A stretch of 41,856 bases of DNA, taken from positions 1 to 41,856 of the forward strand of contig CACXMK010000013.1 in NCBI GenBank assembly GCA_902768735.1, given 5' to 3'. Shown piece after piece: positions 32,599 to 41,800 of this stretch. Under the pieces are notes generated by a model. It was not told where the DNA came from. It worked only from the letters and a program-made list of their open reading frames with translations, and did no database searches. The DNA is from an uncultured Lachnospiraceae bacterium (lineage in GTDB: Bacteria > Bacillota > Clostridia > Lachnospirales > Lachnospiraceae). The position numbers were made by a program, and so were the translations under genes. How positions within the stretch are numbered: the stretch's first letter is position 1; each line of letters opens with the position of its first letter.

Positions 32599-34914
32599 AT
32601 GGCAATTAAGTTTAACGAAGCGACCCGCACTTTTCATCTGTTTAACAAAAAAGTCAGTTATATCTTCAGAGTGATGGAAAACGAGCAGCTTGAGCAGCTC
32701 TATTACGGCAGAAGGATCAGTGACGAGGCGTCTTTTGACATTTATCACGAAGAGGGGATGCGTTCACAGATGTCGGTCTGTATCCCGGAGCCCGGTCTTC
32801 TTTCTATGCAGTACACGAGGCAGGAATACCCCTCTTACGGAACAGGCGACTACCGCAGTCCCGCGATGACGGTGCTGCAGGCAAACGGCAGCAGGGTCAC
32901 TGAGTTCAAGTATGCGTCTCACACGATCGCCGGTGGAAAGCCCTCTCTGCTTCCTCTTCCGGCAACCTATACCGAGAGCAGCGCAGAGGCGCAGACCCTT
33001 GCGGTCACGCTCTACGATGCGGTTATGGACACGGACCTGATCCTGTATTATACGATCTTTGAGGACTATCCGGTCATTACAAGGAGCGCGAAGTTCGTTC
33101 ATCACGGAAGCACGCCGATCGTACTTGAGAGAGCGATGAGTATGTCGGTCGAGTGGTCTGACATGTCCTTTACGATGATCCACCTGTCAGGCGCATGGGC
33201 GAGAGAGAGATACGTCAAGGAGAGAAAGCTCGAGATGGGAATCAGTGCGATCCAGGGACTGGCAGGTACCTGCGGCGGCGCGGAGCACAATTCTTTCCTT
33301 GCGCTCGCAAGACCGGGATACACGGAAGAACAAGGAGAGGTCTATGGCTTCAGCCTGCTCTACAGTGGCAATTTCCTTGCGCAGACAGAGGTCTCGACGT
33401 TTGATATGACAAGGCTGATGATGGGCATCCATCCTGAGAACTTCAGTTGGGAACTGAAGGTCGGGGAGAGTTTCCAGACGCCGGAAGTCGTAATGGTATA
33501 CAGCAGCGAGGGACTCGGCGGCATGAGCCGCGCGTATCACAGGCTGTACAGGGACCGTCTGATGCGCGGGAAATGGAAGGATCAGCCGAGGCCGATCCTT
33601 TTAAACAACTGGGAAGCGACCTATTTTAACTTTACAGAAGATAAGCTTATTGAGATCGCCTCCAAGGCAAAAGAGTGCGGGATTGAGCTCTTCGTCCTTG
33701 ATGACGGCTGGTTTGGAACAAGAAACGACGACCACCGCGGACTGGGCGACTGGTACTGCAATCTGAAAAAGATCCCATCCGGGATCGACGGGCTCTCCCG
33801 CAAGGTGGAAGCCCTCGGCATGAAGTTCGGCCTCTGGGTGGAACTTGAGATGGTGAACGAAGACAGCGACCTTTTCCGCAGCCATCCTGAATGGGTGATC
33901 GGTGCACCCGGACGCTTCGCGTGCCACGCAAGGCATCAGTATGTACTGGATTATTCCAATCCGGAAGTGGTGGATCACATCTTCGCGATGATCTCAGGGC
34001 TGTTTAAGGACGCCAGGATCTCCTATGTCAAGTGGGACATGAACCGCTATATGACGGGACCTTTCAGCAATGCCGCATGGGCACAGGAAGACAGCAGCGC
34101 GTGGCCTGCAGTGCGTCAGGGCGAGATGATGCACCGCTATATACTGGGACTTTATACGCTATATGAAAAGCTGACAAGCGCGTTCCCGGAGATCCTCTTT
34201 GAGAGCTGCGCGAGCGGCGGAGCCAGATTTGACGCCGGTATGCTCTACTGGGCGCCCCAGGCCTGGTGCAGCGACGATTCGGACGCATCGGAGAGGCAGA
34301 AGATCCAGTACGGGACCTCCTATGTGTATCCTCTGGTCAGTATGGGAGCACACGTATCGGCAGTGCCTAACCATCAGCTGCTTCGCACGACGCCGCTCGA
34401 GACAAGGGCAAACGTCGCGTATTTTGGCACCTTCGGCTATGAGCTGGATCTCAACCTTCTTTCTGAGAAAGAACTGGAAATGGTAAAGAGCCAGGTCCGC
34501 TTTATGAAGGAAAACAGGGAGCTGATCCAGATAGAGGGCGATTTCTACAGGCTCAGAAATCCCTTTAAGGGGAATGAGACGGCCTGGATGGTCGTATCCG
34601 GAGACAAGAGCCGCGCCATTGCCGGTTTCTATCTAAGACTCAACAAAGTTAATGGCTCCTGGGAGCGCCTTCGTCTTGCGGGACTTGATCCTGACAGGCT
34701 GTACGAGGTCCGCTTCGACACGACACCGAATCCGGCTGTTTCTATGGAGGTCCTTGCTTTCTACGGCTTTAAGGGCGATTCCGATCACATTCACACGATC
34801 CGGATGCACGGGAGCACGCTGATGTATGCAGGAATTCCGATCAACAGAGAGTACCTGTCGCTTAAGGGCGGCGATTTCGCATCCCTTCTGTTCGAGATTT
34901 CGGCTCTGGATTAA
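32599..34914 (+). CDS. Alpha-galactosidase, GH36
   Basis: GH36 enzymes release terminal alpha-galactose from raffinose-type oligosaccharides, melibiose or galactomannan by a retaining mechanism. The 771-residue protein has the N-terminal beta-sandwich (to about 330), the catalytic barrel (RPILLNNWEATYF, FVLDDGWFG, VKWDMNRY with nucleophile Asp480, CASGGARFD, and SDDSDA at 558-563 holding the acid/base) and a C-terminal beta domain. There is no signal peptide, so the substrate must be imported. GGAGGTACTGTC gives an excellent ribosome site. No sugar transporter or galactose genes adjoin it. The IICBA PTS permease 3 kb away is not an obvious partner. Confidence 0.95.
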   Translation: MAIKFNEATRTFHLFNKKVSYIFRVMENEQLEQLYYGRRISDEASFDIYHEEGMRSQMSVCIPEPGLLSMQYTRQEYPSYGTGDYRSPAMTVLQANGSRVTEFKYASHTIAGGKPSLLPLPATYTESSAEAQTLAVTLYDAVMDTDLILYYTIFEDYPVITRSAKFVHHGSTPIVLERAMSMSVEWSDMSFTMIHLSGAWARERYVKERKLEMGISAIQGLAGTCGGAEHNSFLALARPGYTEEQGEVYGFSLLYSGNFLAQTEVSTFDMTRLMMGIHPENFSWELKVGESFQTPEVVMVYSSEGLGGMSRAYHRLYRDRLMRGKWKDQPRPILLNNWEATYFNFTEDKLIEIASKAKECGIELFVLDDGWFGTRNDDHRGLGDWYCNLKKIPSGIDGLSRKVEALGMKFGLWVELEMVNEDSDLFRSHPEWVIGAPGRFACHARHQYVLDYSNPEVVDHIFAMISGLFKDARISYVKWDMNRYMTGPFSNAAWAQEDSSAWPAVRQGEMMHRYILGLYTLYEKLTSAFPEILFESCASGGARFDAGMLYWAPQAWCSDDSDASERQKIQYGTSYVYPLVSMGAHVSAVPNHQLLRTTPLETRANVAYFGTFGYELDLNLLSEKELEMVKSQVRFMKENRELIQIEGDFYRLRNPFKGNETAWMVVSGDKSRAIAGFYLRLNKVNGSWERLRLAGLDPDRLYEVRFDTTPNPAVSMEVLAFYGFKGDSDHIHTIRMHGSTLMYAGIPINREYLSLKGGDFASLLFEISALD

Positions 34915-35003
34915 CGGGACCGGAACGGTTTCAGACAGTCCGGGCAAGAGTCTTTGAGGCGTGCGGACGGCTGATCATTAAAAGAAAGGTTTGCGGCAAA
35001 GAG

Positions 35004-35339
35004 ATGAGGACGATATCACAATTTGACGCGAAAATGTATAGGGATGAGCTTGAAGGCCTCCGGGAAGAAATGATGGATATTCTTATCGAGATGGAACACC
35101 GTCAAAACACTTCTTCCAGGGAGGCCTTCGACGGGTGGTGGGACGAAGGGGGCGCAATGCGTCACTATTTTGACCTGAAAGGGAGGGCGGAGAGGATCGA
35201 AGGGATCCTGTACAGCTCCGTGATCGAGGAAGAGGAGTACCCGAAAATGCGCGCGCAGACCGGCGGACGGACAGGCATGGGAGAGTATGCAAATGACACG
35301 GCGGAGGAGAGCGATGACGGGTTTTTCGACTGGGAGTGA
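35004..35339 (+). CDS. Uncharacterised 111-residue protein leading the Y-polymerase operon
   Basis: I do not recognise a named family. The first half is a predicted helix-rich, charged segment (YRDELEGLREEMMDILIEMEHRQ). A tryptophan pair follows in EAFDGWWDEGG, then another helix (FDLKGRAERIEGIL). The C-terminus is acidic and ends FFDWE. AAAGAG just before the start is a modest ribosome site. Its 3' end overlaps the polymerase gene by 26 bases, which marks it as part of that operon. A role in regulating or recruiting the polymerase is a guess from position only. Confidence 0.72.
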   Translation: MRTISQFDAKMYRDELEGLREEMMDILIEMEHRQNTSSREAFDGWWDEGGAMRHYFDLKGRAERIEGILYSSVIEEEEYPKMRAQTGGRTGMGEYANDTAEESDDGFFDWE

Positions 35340-36858
35340 GGACAGGCCGAGGACGTATGTGGCCATCGATCTCAAGTCCTTCTACGCCTCCGTGGAATGT
35401 AACGAGCGGGGGCTCAATCCCCTGACGGAGAACCTGGTCGTAGCGGATCGCTCCAGGACCGACAAGACGATCTGCCTCGCGGTCTCGCCTTCTCTCAAAG
35501 CGATCGGGATCCCCGGCCGCGCGAGGCTTTTTGAAGTCGTGGAGAAAGTAAAGCTTCACAATGCGCAGAGACTGCAGGATCTCAAGAGGCTCGGAGGGAC
35601 TTCTTTTACGGGAAGATCGACGGACAGCGTCGAACTGATGGCGCATCCGGAACTGGAGCTCGACTATATCGCGGCGCCGCCGCGCATGGCTCACTATATG
35701 AAATACAGTTCAAGGATCTATCAGATCTATCTCCGCTATATCGCGCCGGAAGATATCCATGTCTATTCTATCGATGAAGTTTTTATCGATGTGACGGAAT
35801 ATCTTGAGGTCTACGGGATGACGGCGAGGGAGCTCGCTGTGAAGATGATCCGTGAGGTCCTTAAGGAGACGCGGATCACCGCGACAGCCGGGATCGGTAC
35901 GAACCTGTATCTGGCCAAAATAGCGATGGATGTCGTTGCAAAGCACATCGAGGCGGATGAAGACGGCGTGAGGGTCGCCGAGCTGGACGAGAGGTCTTAC
36001 AGAGAGAAACTGTGGAACCATACGCCCATCACAGACTTTTGGAGAGTCGGGCGGGGATATGCGTCGAAACTCAAAAAGATCGGTGTTTTGACAATGGGAG
36101 ATGTGGCCCGCTGTTCCCTGCAGGATGAGGAGATCCTCTATAAGCTGTTCGGCGTGAATGCGGAGCTCCTCATCGACCACGCGTGGGGCTGGGAGCCCTG
36201 TACGATCGCGCAGATCAAGGCATACCGCCCTGCATCTAACAGCATGGGCGAGGGACAGGTGCTGTCAACCGCGTATACCGCGGAAAAAGGGAAGCTGATC
36301 GCAAGGGAGATGATGGATAAGCTTGTCCTTAAACTCGTGGAGAACAAGCTCGTCACAGACCTGATCGTGCTGACAGTAAGCTATGACACAGAGAATCTGG
36401 AGAATCCTTCGATCAGGGAGAACTACAAGGGAGAGATCGTAAAGGACTGGTACGGTAGGCTGGTCCCGAAACATGCGCACGGGTCTGTGTCACTTAAGGC
36501 GCCGACATCGTCCACGAAGATCCTGCTCGCTGAAACCTCGGATCTCTACGACAGGATCGTGGATCCCATGCTTCTCGTTCGAAAGCTGAACGTAACGCTC
36601 GGCCGCGTCATTCCCGAGGAGGAGGCACGCGGCGCGGAACCGGTTTATGAACAGATGGACCTGTTCACTGATTACGAAGCGCTGGAAAAAGAGAAGGAAG
36701 CTCAAAAGGAGATGCTGGAAAAAGAGAAGAGGATGCAGCAGGCAATTCTGGAGATCCGGCAAAGATACGGAAAAAACGCGATCATTAAAGGGATGAATCT
36801 GGAGGAAGGCGCGACAGCGCTGGAGAGGAACAGGCAGATCGGAGGACATAAGGCATGA
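35314..36858 (+). CDS. Y-family DNA polymerase (UmuC/ImpB-type)
   Basis: This is a translesion polymerase that copies damaged templates without proofreading. The 514-residue protein has the palm carboxylates Asp19 (AIDLKSFYASVE) and Asp152-Glu153 (SIDEVFID), and a helix-hairpin-helix thumb region near FWRVGRGYASKLKKIG. A little-finger domain follows. The motif QMDLF (445-449) fits the consensus for binding the beta sliding clamp. A Lys/Glu-rich helix ends the protein. The start at 35314 has GGAGGA five bases upstream, inside the preceding gene. A YolD-like gene follows with an ATGA overlap, the common Firmicutes arrangement. Confidence 0.93.
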   Translation: MTGFSTGSEDRPRTYVAIDLKSFYASVECNERGLNPLTENLVVADRSRTDKTICLAVSPSLKAIGIPGRARLFEVVEKVKLHNAQRLQDLKRLGGTSFTGRSTDSVELMAHPELELDYIAAPPRMAHYMKYSSRIYQIYLRYIAPEDIHVYSIDEVFIDVTEYLEVYGMTARELAVKMIREVLKETRITATAGIGTNLYLAKIAMDVVAKHIEADEDGVRVAELDERSYREKLWNHTPITDFWRVGRGYASKLKKIGVLTMGDVARCSLQDEEILYKLFGVNAELLIDHAWGWEPCTIAQIKAYRPASNSMGEGQVLSTAYTAEKGKLIAREMMDKLVLKLVENKLVTDLIVLTVSYDTENLENPSIRENYKGEIVKDWYGRLVPKHAHGSVSLKAPTSSTKILLAETSDLYDRIVDPMLLVRKLNVTLGRVIPEEEARGAEPVYEQMDLFTDYEALEKEKEAQKEMLEKEKRMQQAILEIRQRYGKNAIIKGMNLEEGATALERNRQIGGHKA

Positions 36859-37085
36859 GCACAGGATCTCCCGGAAAGTACGGCGTGTACCGCAGGCAGG
36901 ATGATTACTCGGATATCATCGATCTTCCTCACCACACATCCCTGAAGCACCCGAGAATGGCGGCGGAGATGCGGGCTGCGCAGTTCGCTCCGTTTGCGGC
37001 CCTCACGGGATTCGAGGAAACGATCGAAGAGACAGCGGAGCGTCAGAAGGCAGATGTTTACCGGCGGGACAGGATGAGGGAGTAA
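36855..37085 (+). CDS. YolD-like protein
   Basis: YolD-like proteins are encoded next to Y-family polymerases in Firmicutes and are thought to play a part related to UmuD or polymerase control. The 76-residue protein shows the family core IIDLPHHTSLKHPRM followed by RAAQFAPFAALTGFEETI, and ends in a charged helix. Its start overlaps the polymerase stop by four bases, implying coupled translation in a fixed ratio. The next gene starts 3 bases after its stop. Confidence 0.85.
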   Translation: MSTGSPGKYGVYRRQDDYSDIIDLPHHTSLKHPRMAAEMRAAQFAPFAALTGFEETIEETAERQKADVYRRDRMRE

Positions 37086-37088
37086 GGA

Positions 37089-37937
37089 ATGTATTACATA
37101 ACACAGACAGAACATCTGGAGGGGCCTGCCCTTGAGATCTTCTCGAAGCTCTCGGAACCCGAGCTGTATCACTGCAGAGAACCTGAAAAAGGGCTTTTCA
37201 TCGCGGAGAGCCCCAATGTCATAGACAGAGCACTGAATGCCGGCTATCAGCCGGTTTCTATGCTCGTGGACACGAAAGAACTGGAAAAGGATGCAGCGCA
37301 TATCCTGGCGCGGATCAATGAGATGCCCGGAGAGCCGGTCCCGGTCTTCACGGCGCCGGAGGGCATTCTGAGGGGGCTCACAGGATTTCCTCTGACAAGG
37401 GGGTGCCTCTGCGCGATGCAGCGCCGGCAGCTTCCTGCCATGGAAGAGATCATAAAAGACGCTTCCAGGATCGCTGTGCTGGAAGAAGTAGTCAATCCCA
37501 CAAATGTCGGCGCGATCTTCCGTTCAGCAGCGGCTCTCGGTATGGACGCCGTCCTTCTGACGCATGGCTGCAGTGATCCGCTGTACCGCAGGGCGATCCG
37601 CGTGAGCATGGGAACGGTCTTCCAGATTCCATGGACTTTTGTGGGCGATAAGCGCGATCCGGGCTGGCCGCAGCCGGGGCTTTCCATTCTACGCGGCTAC
37701 GGCTTCAGGACTGCGGCTATGGCGCTGAAAAAAGACTCTGTTTCACTTGCGGATCCCCGGCTTTCAGAGGAACCCAGGCTCGCGGTGATCCTCGGAACGG
37801 AAGGAGACGGATTGGCGGCGGAGACGATCGCGGACTGCGATTATACTGTCATGATCCCAATGGAGCACGGGGTTGACAGCCTGAACGTGGCCGCGGCCAG
37901 TGCTGTGGCGTTCTGGCAGCTTGGCCGGAAAGGATGA
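37089..37937 (+). CDS. SpoU/TrmH-family RNA 2'-O-methyltransferase
   Basis: SPOUT enzymes methylate ribose 2'-OH in tRNA or rRNA with S-adenosylmethionine bound in a deep trefoil knot. The 282-residue protein has an N-terminal substrate-binding domain (GLFIAESPNVIDRAL). The three SpoU motifs are VVNPTNVGAIFRSAAALG, LAVILGTEGDGL and IPMEHGVDSLNVAAASAV. The target nucleotide is not predictable. It sits only 3 bases after the YolD-like gene, so it may be read through from the polymerase operon, and a bidirectional terminator follows it. Confidence 0.9.
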   Translation: MYYITQTEHLEGPALEIFSKLSEPELYHCREPEKGLFIAESPNVIDRALNAGYQPVSMLVDTKELEKDAAHILARINEMPGEPVPVFTAPEGILRGLTGFPLTRGCLCAMQRRQLPAMEEIIKDASRIAVLEEVVNPTNVGAIFRSAAALGMDAVLLTHGCSDPLYRRAIRVSMGTVFQIPWTFVGDKRDPGWPQPGLSILRGYGFRTAAMALKKDSVSLADPRLSEEPRLAVILGTEGDGLAAETIADCDYTVMIPMEHGVDSLNVAAASAVAFWQLGRKG

Positions 37938-37956
37938 AGTGTGTGAGATCATAAAA

Positions 37957-38007
37957 GACCATAAAAAAAGGGCTGCCATTGAAAAATGGCGGCCCCTTTT
38001 TATGGTC
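37957..38007. terminator. Bidirectional terminator between convergent genes
   Basis: GACCATAAAA...GGGCTGCCATT pairs with AATGGCGGCCCC...TATGGTC around GAAA. The A and T runs serve both the methyltransferase gene (+) and the PTS gene (-). Confidence 0.9.
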
Positions 38008-38013
38008 TGAGGA

Positions 38014-40203
38014 TTATCCGAGCAGTTCGATGAAGTCATCGCCAACCTTCACATCACCGGTCTTAAGAGGACGAAGTGTTCCATAGTCCTCCCAGTTGGT
38101 CACGATGCAAGGGGTCGTGCACTTGTAGCCTGCGGCTTTGATCGCGGGGATATCGAACTTGATGAGGAGCTGGCCCTTCTTGACTTCATCGCCATCCTTG
38201 ACGAAAGTCTCAAAGTTCTTGCCTTCCAGCTTAACAGTGTCGATACCGATGTGCATCAGGATCTCAGCGCCGTCCGTGGTGGTCATTGCCACAGCGTGCT
38301 TGGTGTCGAACACCATGGTGATCTCACCGTCTGCAGGAGCGACCAGCTCACCGATAGTGGGTTCGATGGCAACGCCGTCACCGAGCATGCGGCCTGCGAA
38401 TGCCTCATCTTCCACTTCGTTCATGAGGAGCATCTTACCTGTCAGGCAGGCACCGAGGATCTCATCTTTCATCTGAGGGCCCGCGGGAGCGGCAGCAGCG
38501 GAAGCAGCTGCAGGAGCTTCTTCTTCGACAGCAGACACCGGGATGGTTCCGTTGCGGAGCTTTTCGACGAGCTCTTCGAAGTTGGATTTGACGATCGTAA
38601 CGCTCGGTCCGTAAATGACCTGGATGCCATTGCCCTTGACAACGACGCCGGAAGCACCGGTGCTCTTGAGCAGAGGCTGATTGACCTTTTCAGGATCAAC
38701 GAGCGTCAGACGGAGTCTGGTGGCGCAGCAGTCGATATCGCCTGTGAGGTTCTTCAGTCCTCCGATACCCTGCAGAATACCAACGGACTGAGGATCAAGA
38801 TTCGCTGCAGCAGCTTTACCGCCAGCAACACCGACACCGGTTGCCTTGCGGTATTCGTCCTTGGTGATCATCTTGACTTCTTCATCGTCTTCACCGCGGC
38901 CGGGAGTCTTAAGATCCTTCGCGAGGATGAATGTACGGAATACGAAGAAATACAGCACGAAGTAGATCGCGATCAGAGGAAGGAGACGTACCCAGTGTGT
39001 CTTGGCATTTCCGGGAAGGACACCGTACAGGATCAGGTCGATGAGACCGTCTGAGAAAGTAGTACCTACCAGGATGTCAAACAGGTCGCAGAGCAGGAAT
39101 GCAAGACCTGCGAATACAACGTGGATACCGAACAGCACGGGAGCAAGGAAGAGGAACGTGAACTCGATCGGCTCTGTGACACCGGTGAGGAAGGAGGTCA
39201 GAGCGACGGAGAACAGCAGGGATCCTGCTTCTTTCTTCTTCTCGGGCCTTGCGCAGGTATACATAGCGAGAGCAGCACCCGGAAGTCCGCCCATCATGAA
39301 AGGATACTTACCTGCAAGGAACTTCGCAGATTCGTCGAATACGGTCGTGCTGGGATCGCCGAGCATTCTGAAGAAGATGTTCTGTGCGCCCTGCACCATT
39401 TCGCCAGCGACTTCTCTGGTTCCGCCAACGCCTGTCTGCCAGAAAGGCATATAGAAGATGTGGTGCAGGCCGAAGGGGATCAGTGCACGCTCGATGCAGC
39501 CGTAGATGAAGGTTCCGAACAGCCCTGCCGCATTGACGAGATCGCCGAGCAGGTAGATACCGGACTGGATCGCAGGCCAGATGAAGTAGCAGATGAAGCC
39601 GGTCAGGATACCGAAGACCATGCACATGATCGGTACGAAACGTGTGCCGGAGAAGAAGGCCAGCGACTGTGGCAGCTGCTGCTTGTAGAACTTATTGCAG
39701 GTGATCGCTGCCAGGATACCGGCAAGGATACCTCCGAACACGCCCATCTGAAGGGTCTGGATGCCGAGAGCAGTTGCGATCGCGCCGTCTTTGACGTTCG
39801 GTCCGATGCTGCCGTCAGCAAGGATGGAACCGTCGATCGTGAGCAGAACGTTCATGGTCGTCAGCATGATCAGGTAGAAGATCGCTGCCGAGAGAACGGC
39901 GACGCCCTTTTCCTTCTTCGCCATACCAAGAGCAACTGCCAGAGCGAAGATCAGTGCCAGATTGCCGAAGATGGCATTGCCGGCGCCGTTGAGCATCTGG
40001 AAGAACATGAAGAGCGGATTGCCTTCATGCAGGATGCCGTCAAGATGATACGTTGCGATCGTTGTGGCGTTTGTGAACGAACTGCCGATACCGAGCAGGA
40101 TACCTGCCGGGGGAAGTACAGCGATAGGCAAGAACAATGACTTACCGATCTGCTGGGCGACTGCAAATGCCTGTGAGCCGCCTTCACCTTTTTTCTTTGC
40201 CAT
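38014..40203 (-). CDS. PTS sugar permease IICBA, glucose/N-acetylglucosamine class
   Basis: This is a fused phosphotransferase permease that imports and phosphorylates a hexose. In 729 residues the order is IIC (about 10-430), IIB (470-550) and IIA (580-729). IIC has several membrane helices and the sugar-site GVTEPIEF (341-348), and IPFGLHHIFYMPFW (242-255) resembles glucose-type IIC. The IIB phospho-cysteine is Cys493 in CATRLRL. The IIA phospho-histidine is His651 (LMHIGIDTV), with His636 in TKHAV. An Ala/Pro-rich linker joins IIB and IIA. AGAGAGGG is the ribosome site. It stands alone on the minus strand, with a cre-like box in front. Confidence 0.93.
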   Translation of the reverse strand: MAKKKGEGGSQAFAVAQQIGKSLFLPIAVLPPAGILLGIGSSFTNATTIATYHLDGILHEGNPLFMFFQMLNGAGNAIFGNLALIFALAVALGMAKKEKGVAVLSAAIFYLIMLTTMNVLLTIDGSILADGSIGPNVKDGAIATALGIQTLQMGVFGGILAGILAAITCNKFYKQQLPQSLAFFSGTRFVPIMCMVFGILTGFICYFIWPAIQSGIYLLGDLVNAAGLFGTFIYGCIERALIPFGLHHIFYMPFWQTGVGGTREVAGEMVQGAQNIFFRMLGDPSTTVFDESAKFLAGKYPFMMGGLPGAALAMYTCARPEKKKEAGSLLFSVALTSFLTGVTEPIEFTFLFLAPVLFGIHVVFAGLAFLLCDLFDILVGTTFSDGLIDLILYGVLPGNAKTHWVRLLPLIAIYFVLYFFVFRTFILAKDLKTPGRGEDDEEVKMITKDEYRKATGVGVAGGKAAAANLDPQSVGILQGIGGLKNLTGDIDCCATRLRLTLVDPEKVNQPLLKSTGASGVVVKGNGIQVIYGPSVTIVKSNFEELVEKLRNGTIPVSAVEEEAPAAASAAAAPAGPQMKDEILGACLTGKMLLMNEVEDEAFAGRMLGDGVAIEPTIGELVAPADGEITMVFDTKHAVAMTTTDGAEILMHIGIDTVKLEGKNFETFVKDGDEVKKGQLLIKFDIPAIKAAGYKCTTPCIVTNWEDYGTLRPLKTGDVKVGDDFIELLG

Positions 40204-40262
40204 AATTAAACCCTCTCTTTCTTAAGCAAAGATCTAATATACTACAGTATTAAGATACGACG

Positions 40263-40276
40263 TGAAAACGATTTCA
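40263..40276. promoter_or_regulatory. cre-like catabolite control site upstream of the PTS gene
   Basis: TGAAAACGATTTCA fits the CcpA operator pattern (TGnAAnCGnnnnCA) and is close to a palindrome. It lies 60-73 bases before the PTS start, between two possible minus-strand -10 elements (TATACT at 40276-40281 and TATATT at 40236-40241), so CcpA binding would affect transcription of this gene. Confidence 0.65.
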
Positions 40277-40450
40277 GTATACAACAATTTAGAATTTTAT
40301 TATTTGTTTTTAATATTTTTATTAGAAATGTACAACAGACGTTCCATTCGGCCAAAAAAGTGATAAAATAGAGCCAGTTGAAATATCGGTACAGGGAATC
40401 CGATGGAATACGGATGTCTTCGAAAAAAGGGGAACATAAAGGGGGAATAT

Positions 40451-40702
40451 ATGGAGGATATCATTATTCTGGTTGATGAAAACGGAGATGAGCAGGAGTT
40501 TGAATTACTGGATACAGTGGAATACGAAGGAGAACGTTATGTCGTGCTGATCCAGGAAGATGACGAGGAAGTCTCTATTTTGAAGATCGAATCCGATGAC
40601 GGCGACGATCTGGAGCTCGTATCCTGTGAAGACGAAGTGATCGAGGAAGTCTACCATATTTTCAAAGAGAACAATACCGACAATTTTGATTTCGACGACT
40701 GA
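40451..40702 (+). CDS. DUF1292 small acidic protein
   Basis: This is an 83-residue protein of the DUF1292 family, of unknown function and common in Firmicutes. It begins [21 protein letters not shown] and continues [17 protein letters not shown] and a strongly acidic end (NFDFDD). Several beta strands alternate with Asp/Glu-rich turns. GGGGGAAT lies 6 bases before the chosen ATG. An upstream in-frame ATG at 40403 would add 16 residues without family character. The PdxA-family gene starts one base after its stop, so the two form an operon. Confidence 0.85.
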   Translation: MEDIIILVDENGDEQEFELLDTVEYEGERYVVLIQEDDEEVSILKIESDDGDDLELVSCEDEVIEEVYHIFKENNTDNFDFDD

Positions 40703-40703
40703 T

Positions 40704-41711
40704 ATGAGAGAGAGAAAACCTGTGATCGCTGTCCCGATCGGAGATTCTGCCGGCGTAGGCCCTGAGATCGTAGCCAAGGCGCTTGCCATTGACAAAGTGT
40801 ACGAAGCGGCCGATGTGATCGTGATCGGAGACAAGGCGGTAATGGAAAAGGCGATCTCCATTGTCGGAGCAGATCTCTGTGTCAATGTGGTGGAGAAACC
40901 TTCGGACGGCAACTATGAAAAGGGTATTCTGAACCTGATCGACCTTCACAATATCGACCAGGCGTCTTTTGTATTCGGAACCGTTCAGGCGATGTGCGGC
41001 AAAGCTGCTTTTGAATACATCGAAAAGAGCATTGGACTTGCAATGGACCATGAGGCGGATGCCGTCGCTACAACGCCGATCAATAAAGAAGCGCTTCGCG
41101 CGGCAGGGGTGCAGTTCATCGGCCATACGGAGATCTTCGGTGCGCTCACAGGGACGCCGGATCCGCTGACGATGTTCGAGACCAACGGTCTTCGTGTGTT
41201 TTTTCTGACAAGGCACAAGTCACTCAGGGACATGCTGGAGGATATCACCAAAGAGAACATCAAGAAATGCGTTTCGGAATGCGTGGAAGCGCTCAGAAAG
41301 CTCGGCGTGACGGAAGGAACGATGGCTGTGGCGGGGCTGAATCCCCACTGCGGAGAACACGGACTGTTCGGCTGGGAAGAGGTCAATGAGATCGCGCCGG
41401 CAGTTGAGGAACTGAGGGCGGAAGGATATGATATCGCAGGTCCGATCGGAGCGGATTCCGTATTCCATCAGGCTGCGATCGGACGCTATAACAGTGTTCT
41501 TTCCCTCTATCACGATCAGGGCCATATCGCCACGAAGACACTGGATTTCGACAGGACGATCTCGATTACGAACGGCATGCCGATCCTGCGCACCAGCGTG
41601 GACCATGGCACTGCCTTCGACATTGCGGGAAAAGGTATTGTCAGTGAGATCAGTATGGCGGAGGCGATCCTGCTGGCCGCGAAGTACGCTCCGTTTTTCG
41701 CTGAGAAGTGA
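40704..41711 (+). CDS. PdxA-family 4-phosphohydroxy-L-threonine (or 4-phospho-D-threonate) dehydrogenase
   Basis: PdxA enzymes oxidise and decarboxylate 4-phosphohydroxy-threonine in vitamin B6 synthesis. The PdxA2 branch instead acts on 4-phospho-D-threonate or erythronate in four-carbon sugar-acid use. The 335-residue protein has the N-terminal [10 protein letters not shown] and three metal histidines in GHTEIF, YHDQGH and [10 protein letters not shown]. The first motif is usually GDPAG, here GDSAG. No other pdx gene is nearby and the window ends before a DtnK-type kinase could be seen, so the branch is open. Many Clostridia lack the pdxA-dependent B6 route, which slightly favours PdxA2. 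The start follows the DUF1292 stop after one base. Confidence 0.9.
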   Translation: MRERKPVIAVPIGDSAGVGPEIVAKALAIDKVYEAADVIVIGDKAVMEKAISIVGADLCVNVVEKPSDGNYEKGILNLIDLHNIDQASFVFGTVQAMCGKAAFEYIEKSIGLAMDHEADAVATTPINKEALRAAGVQFIGHTEIFGALTGTPDPLTMFETNGLRVFFLTRHKSLRDMLEDITKENIKKCVSECVEALRKLGVTEGTMAVAGLNPHCGEHGLFGWEEVNEIAPAVEELRAEGYDIAGPIGADSVFHQAAIGRYNSVLSLYHDQGHIATKTLDFDRTISITNGMPILRTSVDHGTAFDIAGKGIVSEISMAEAILLAAKYAPFFAEK

Positions 41712-41759
41712 AGGAAAAATCAAAGAATAAAAAAGAATAAATGTAAAATATAGAAATAA

Positions 41760-41800
41760 GGACGTGTGAAAAAACGAAAGTTTTTTCATGCGTCCTTTTT
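41760..41800 (+). terminator. Terminator after the PdxA-family gene
   Basis: GGACG...TGAAAAAAC and GTTTTTTCA...CGTCC form a stem around GAAA, followed by TTTTT. The last 56 bases of the window hold no gene, only a TATAAT at 41839-41844 that could belong to a gene outside. Confidence 0.9.

Noticed and set aside
39121-40140. 339-codon plus-strand open frame opposite the PTS gene
   Set aside because: It is antisense to the intact IICBA gene, and its His/Glu/Asp-rich translation has no recognisable fold.
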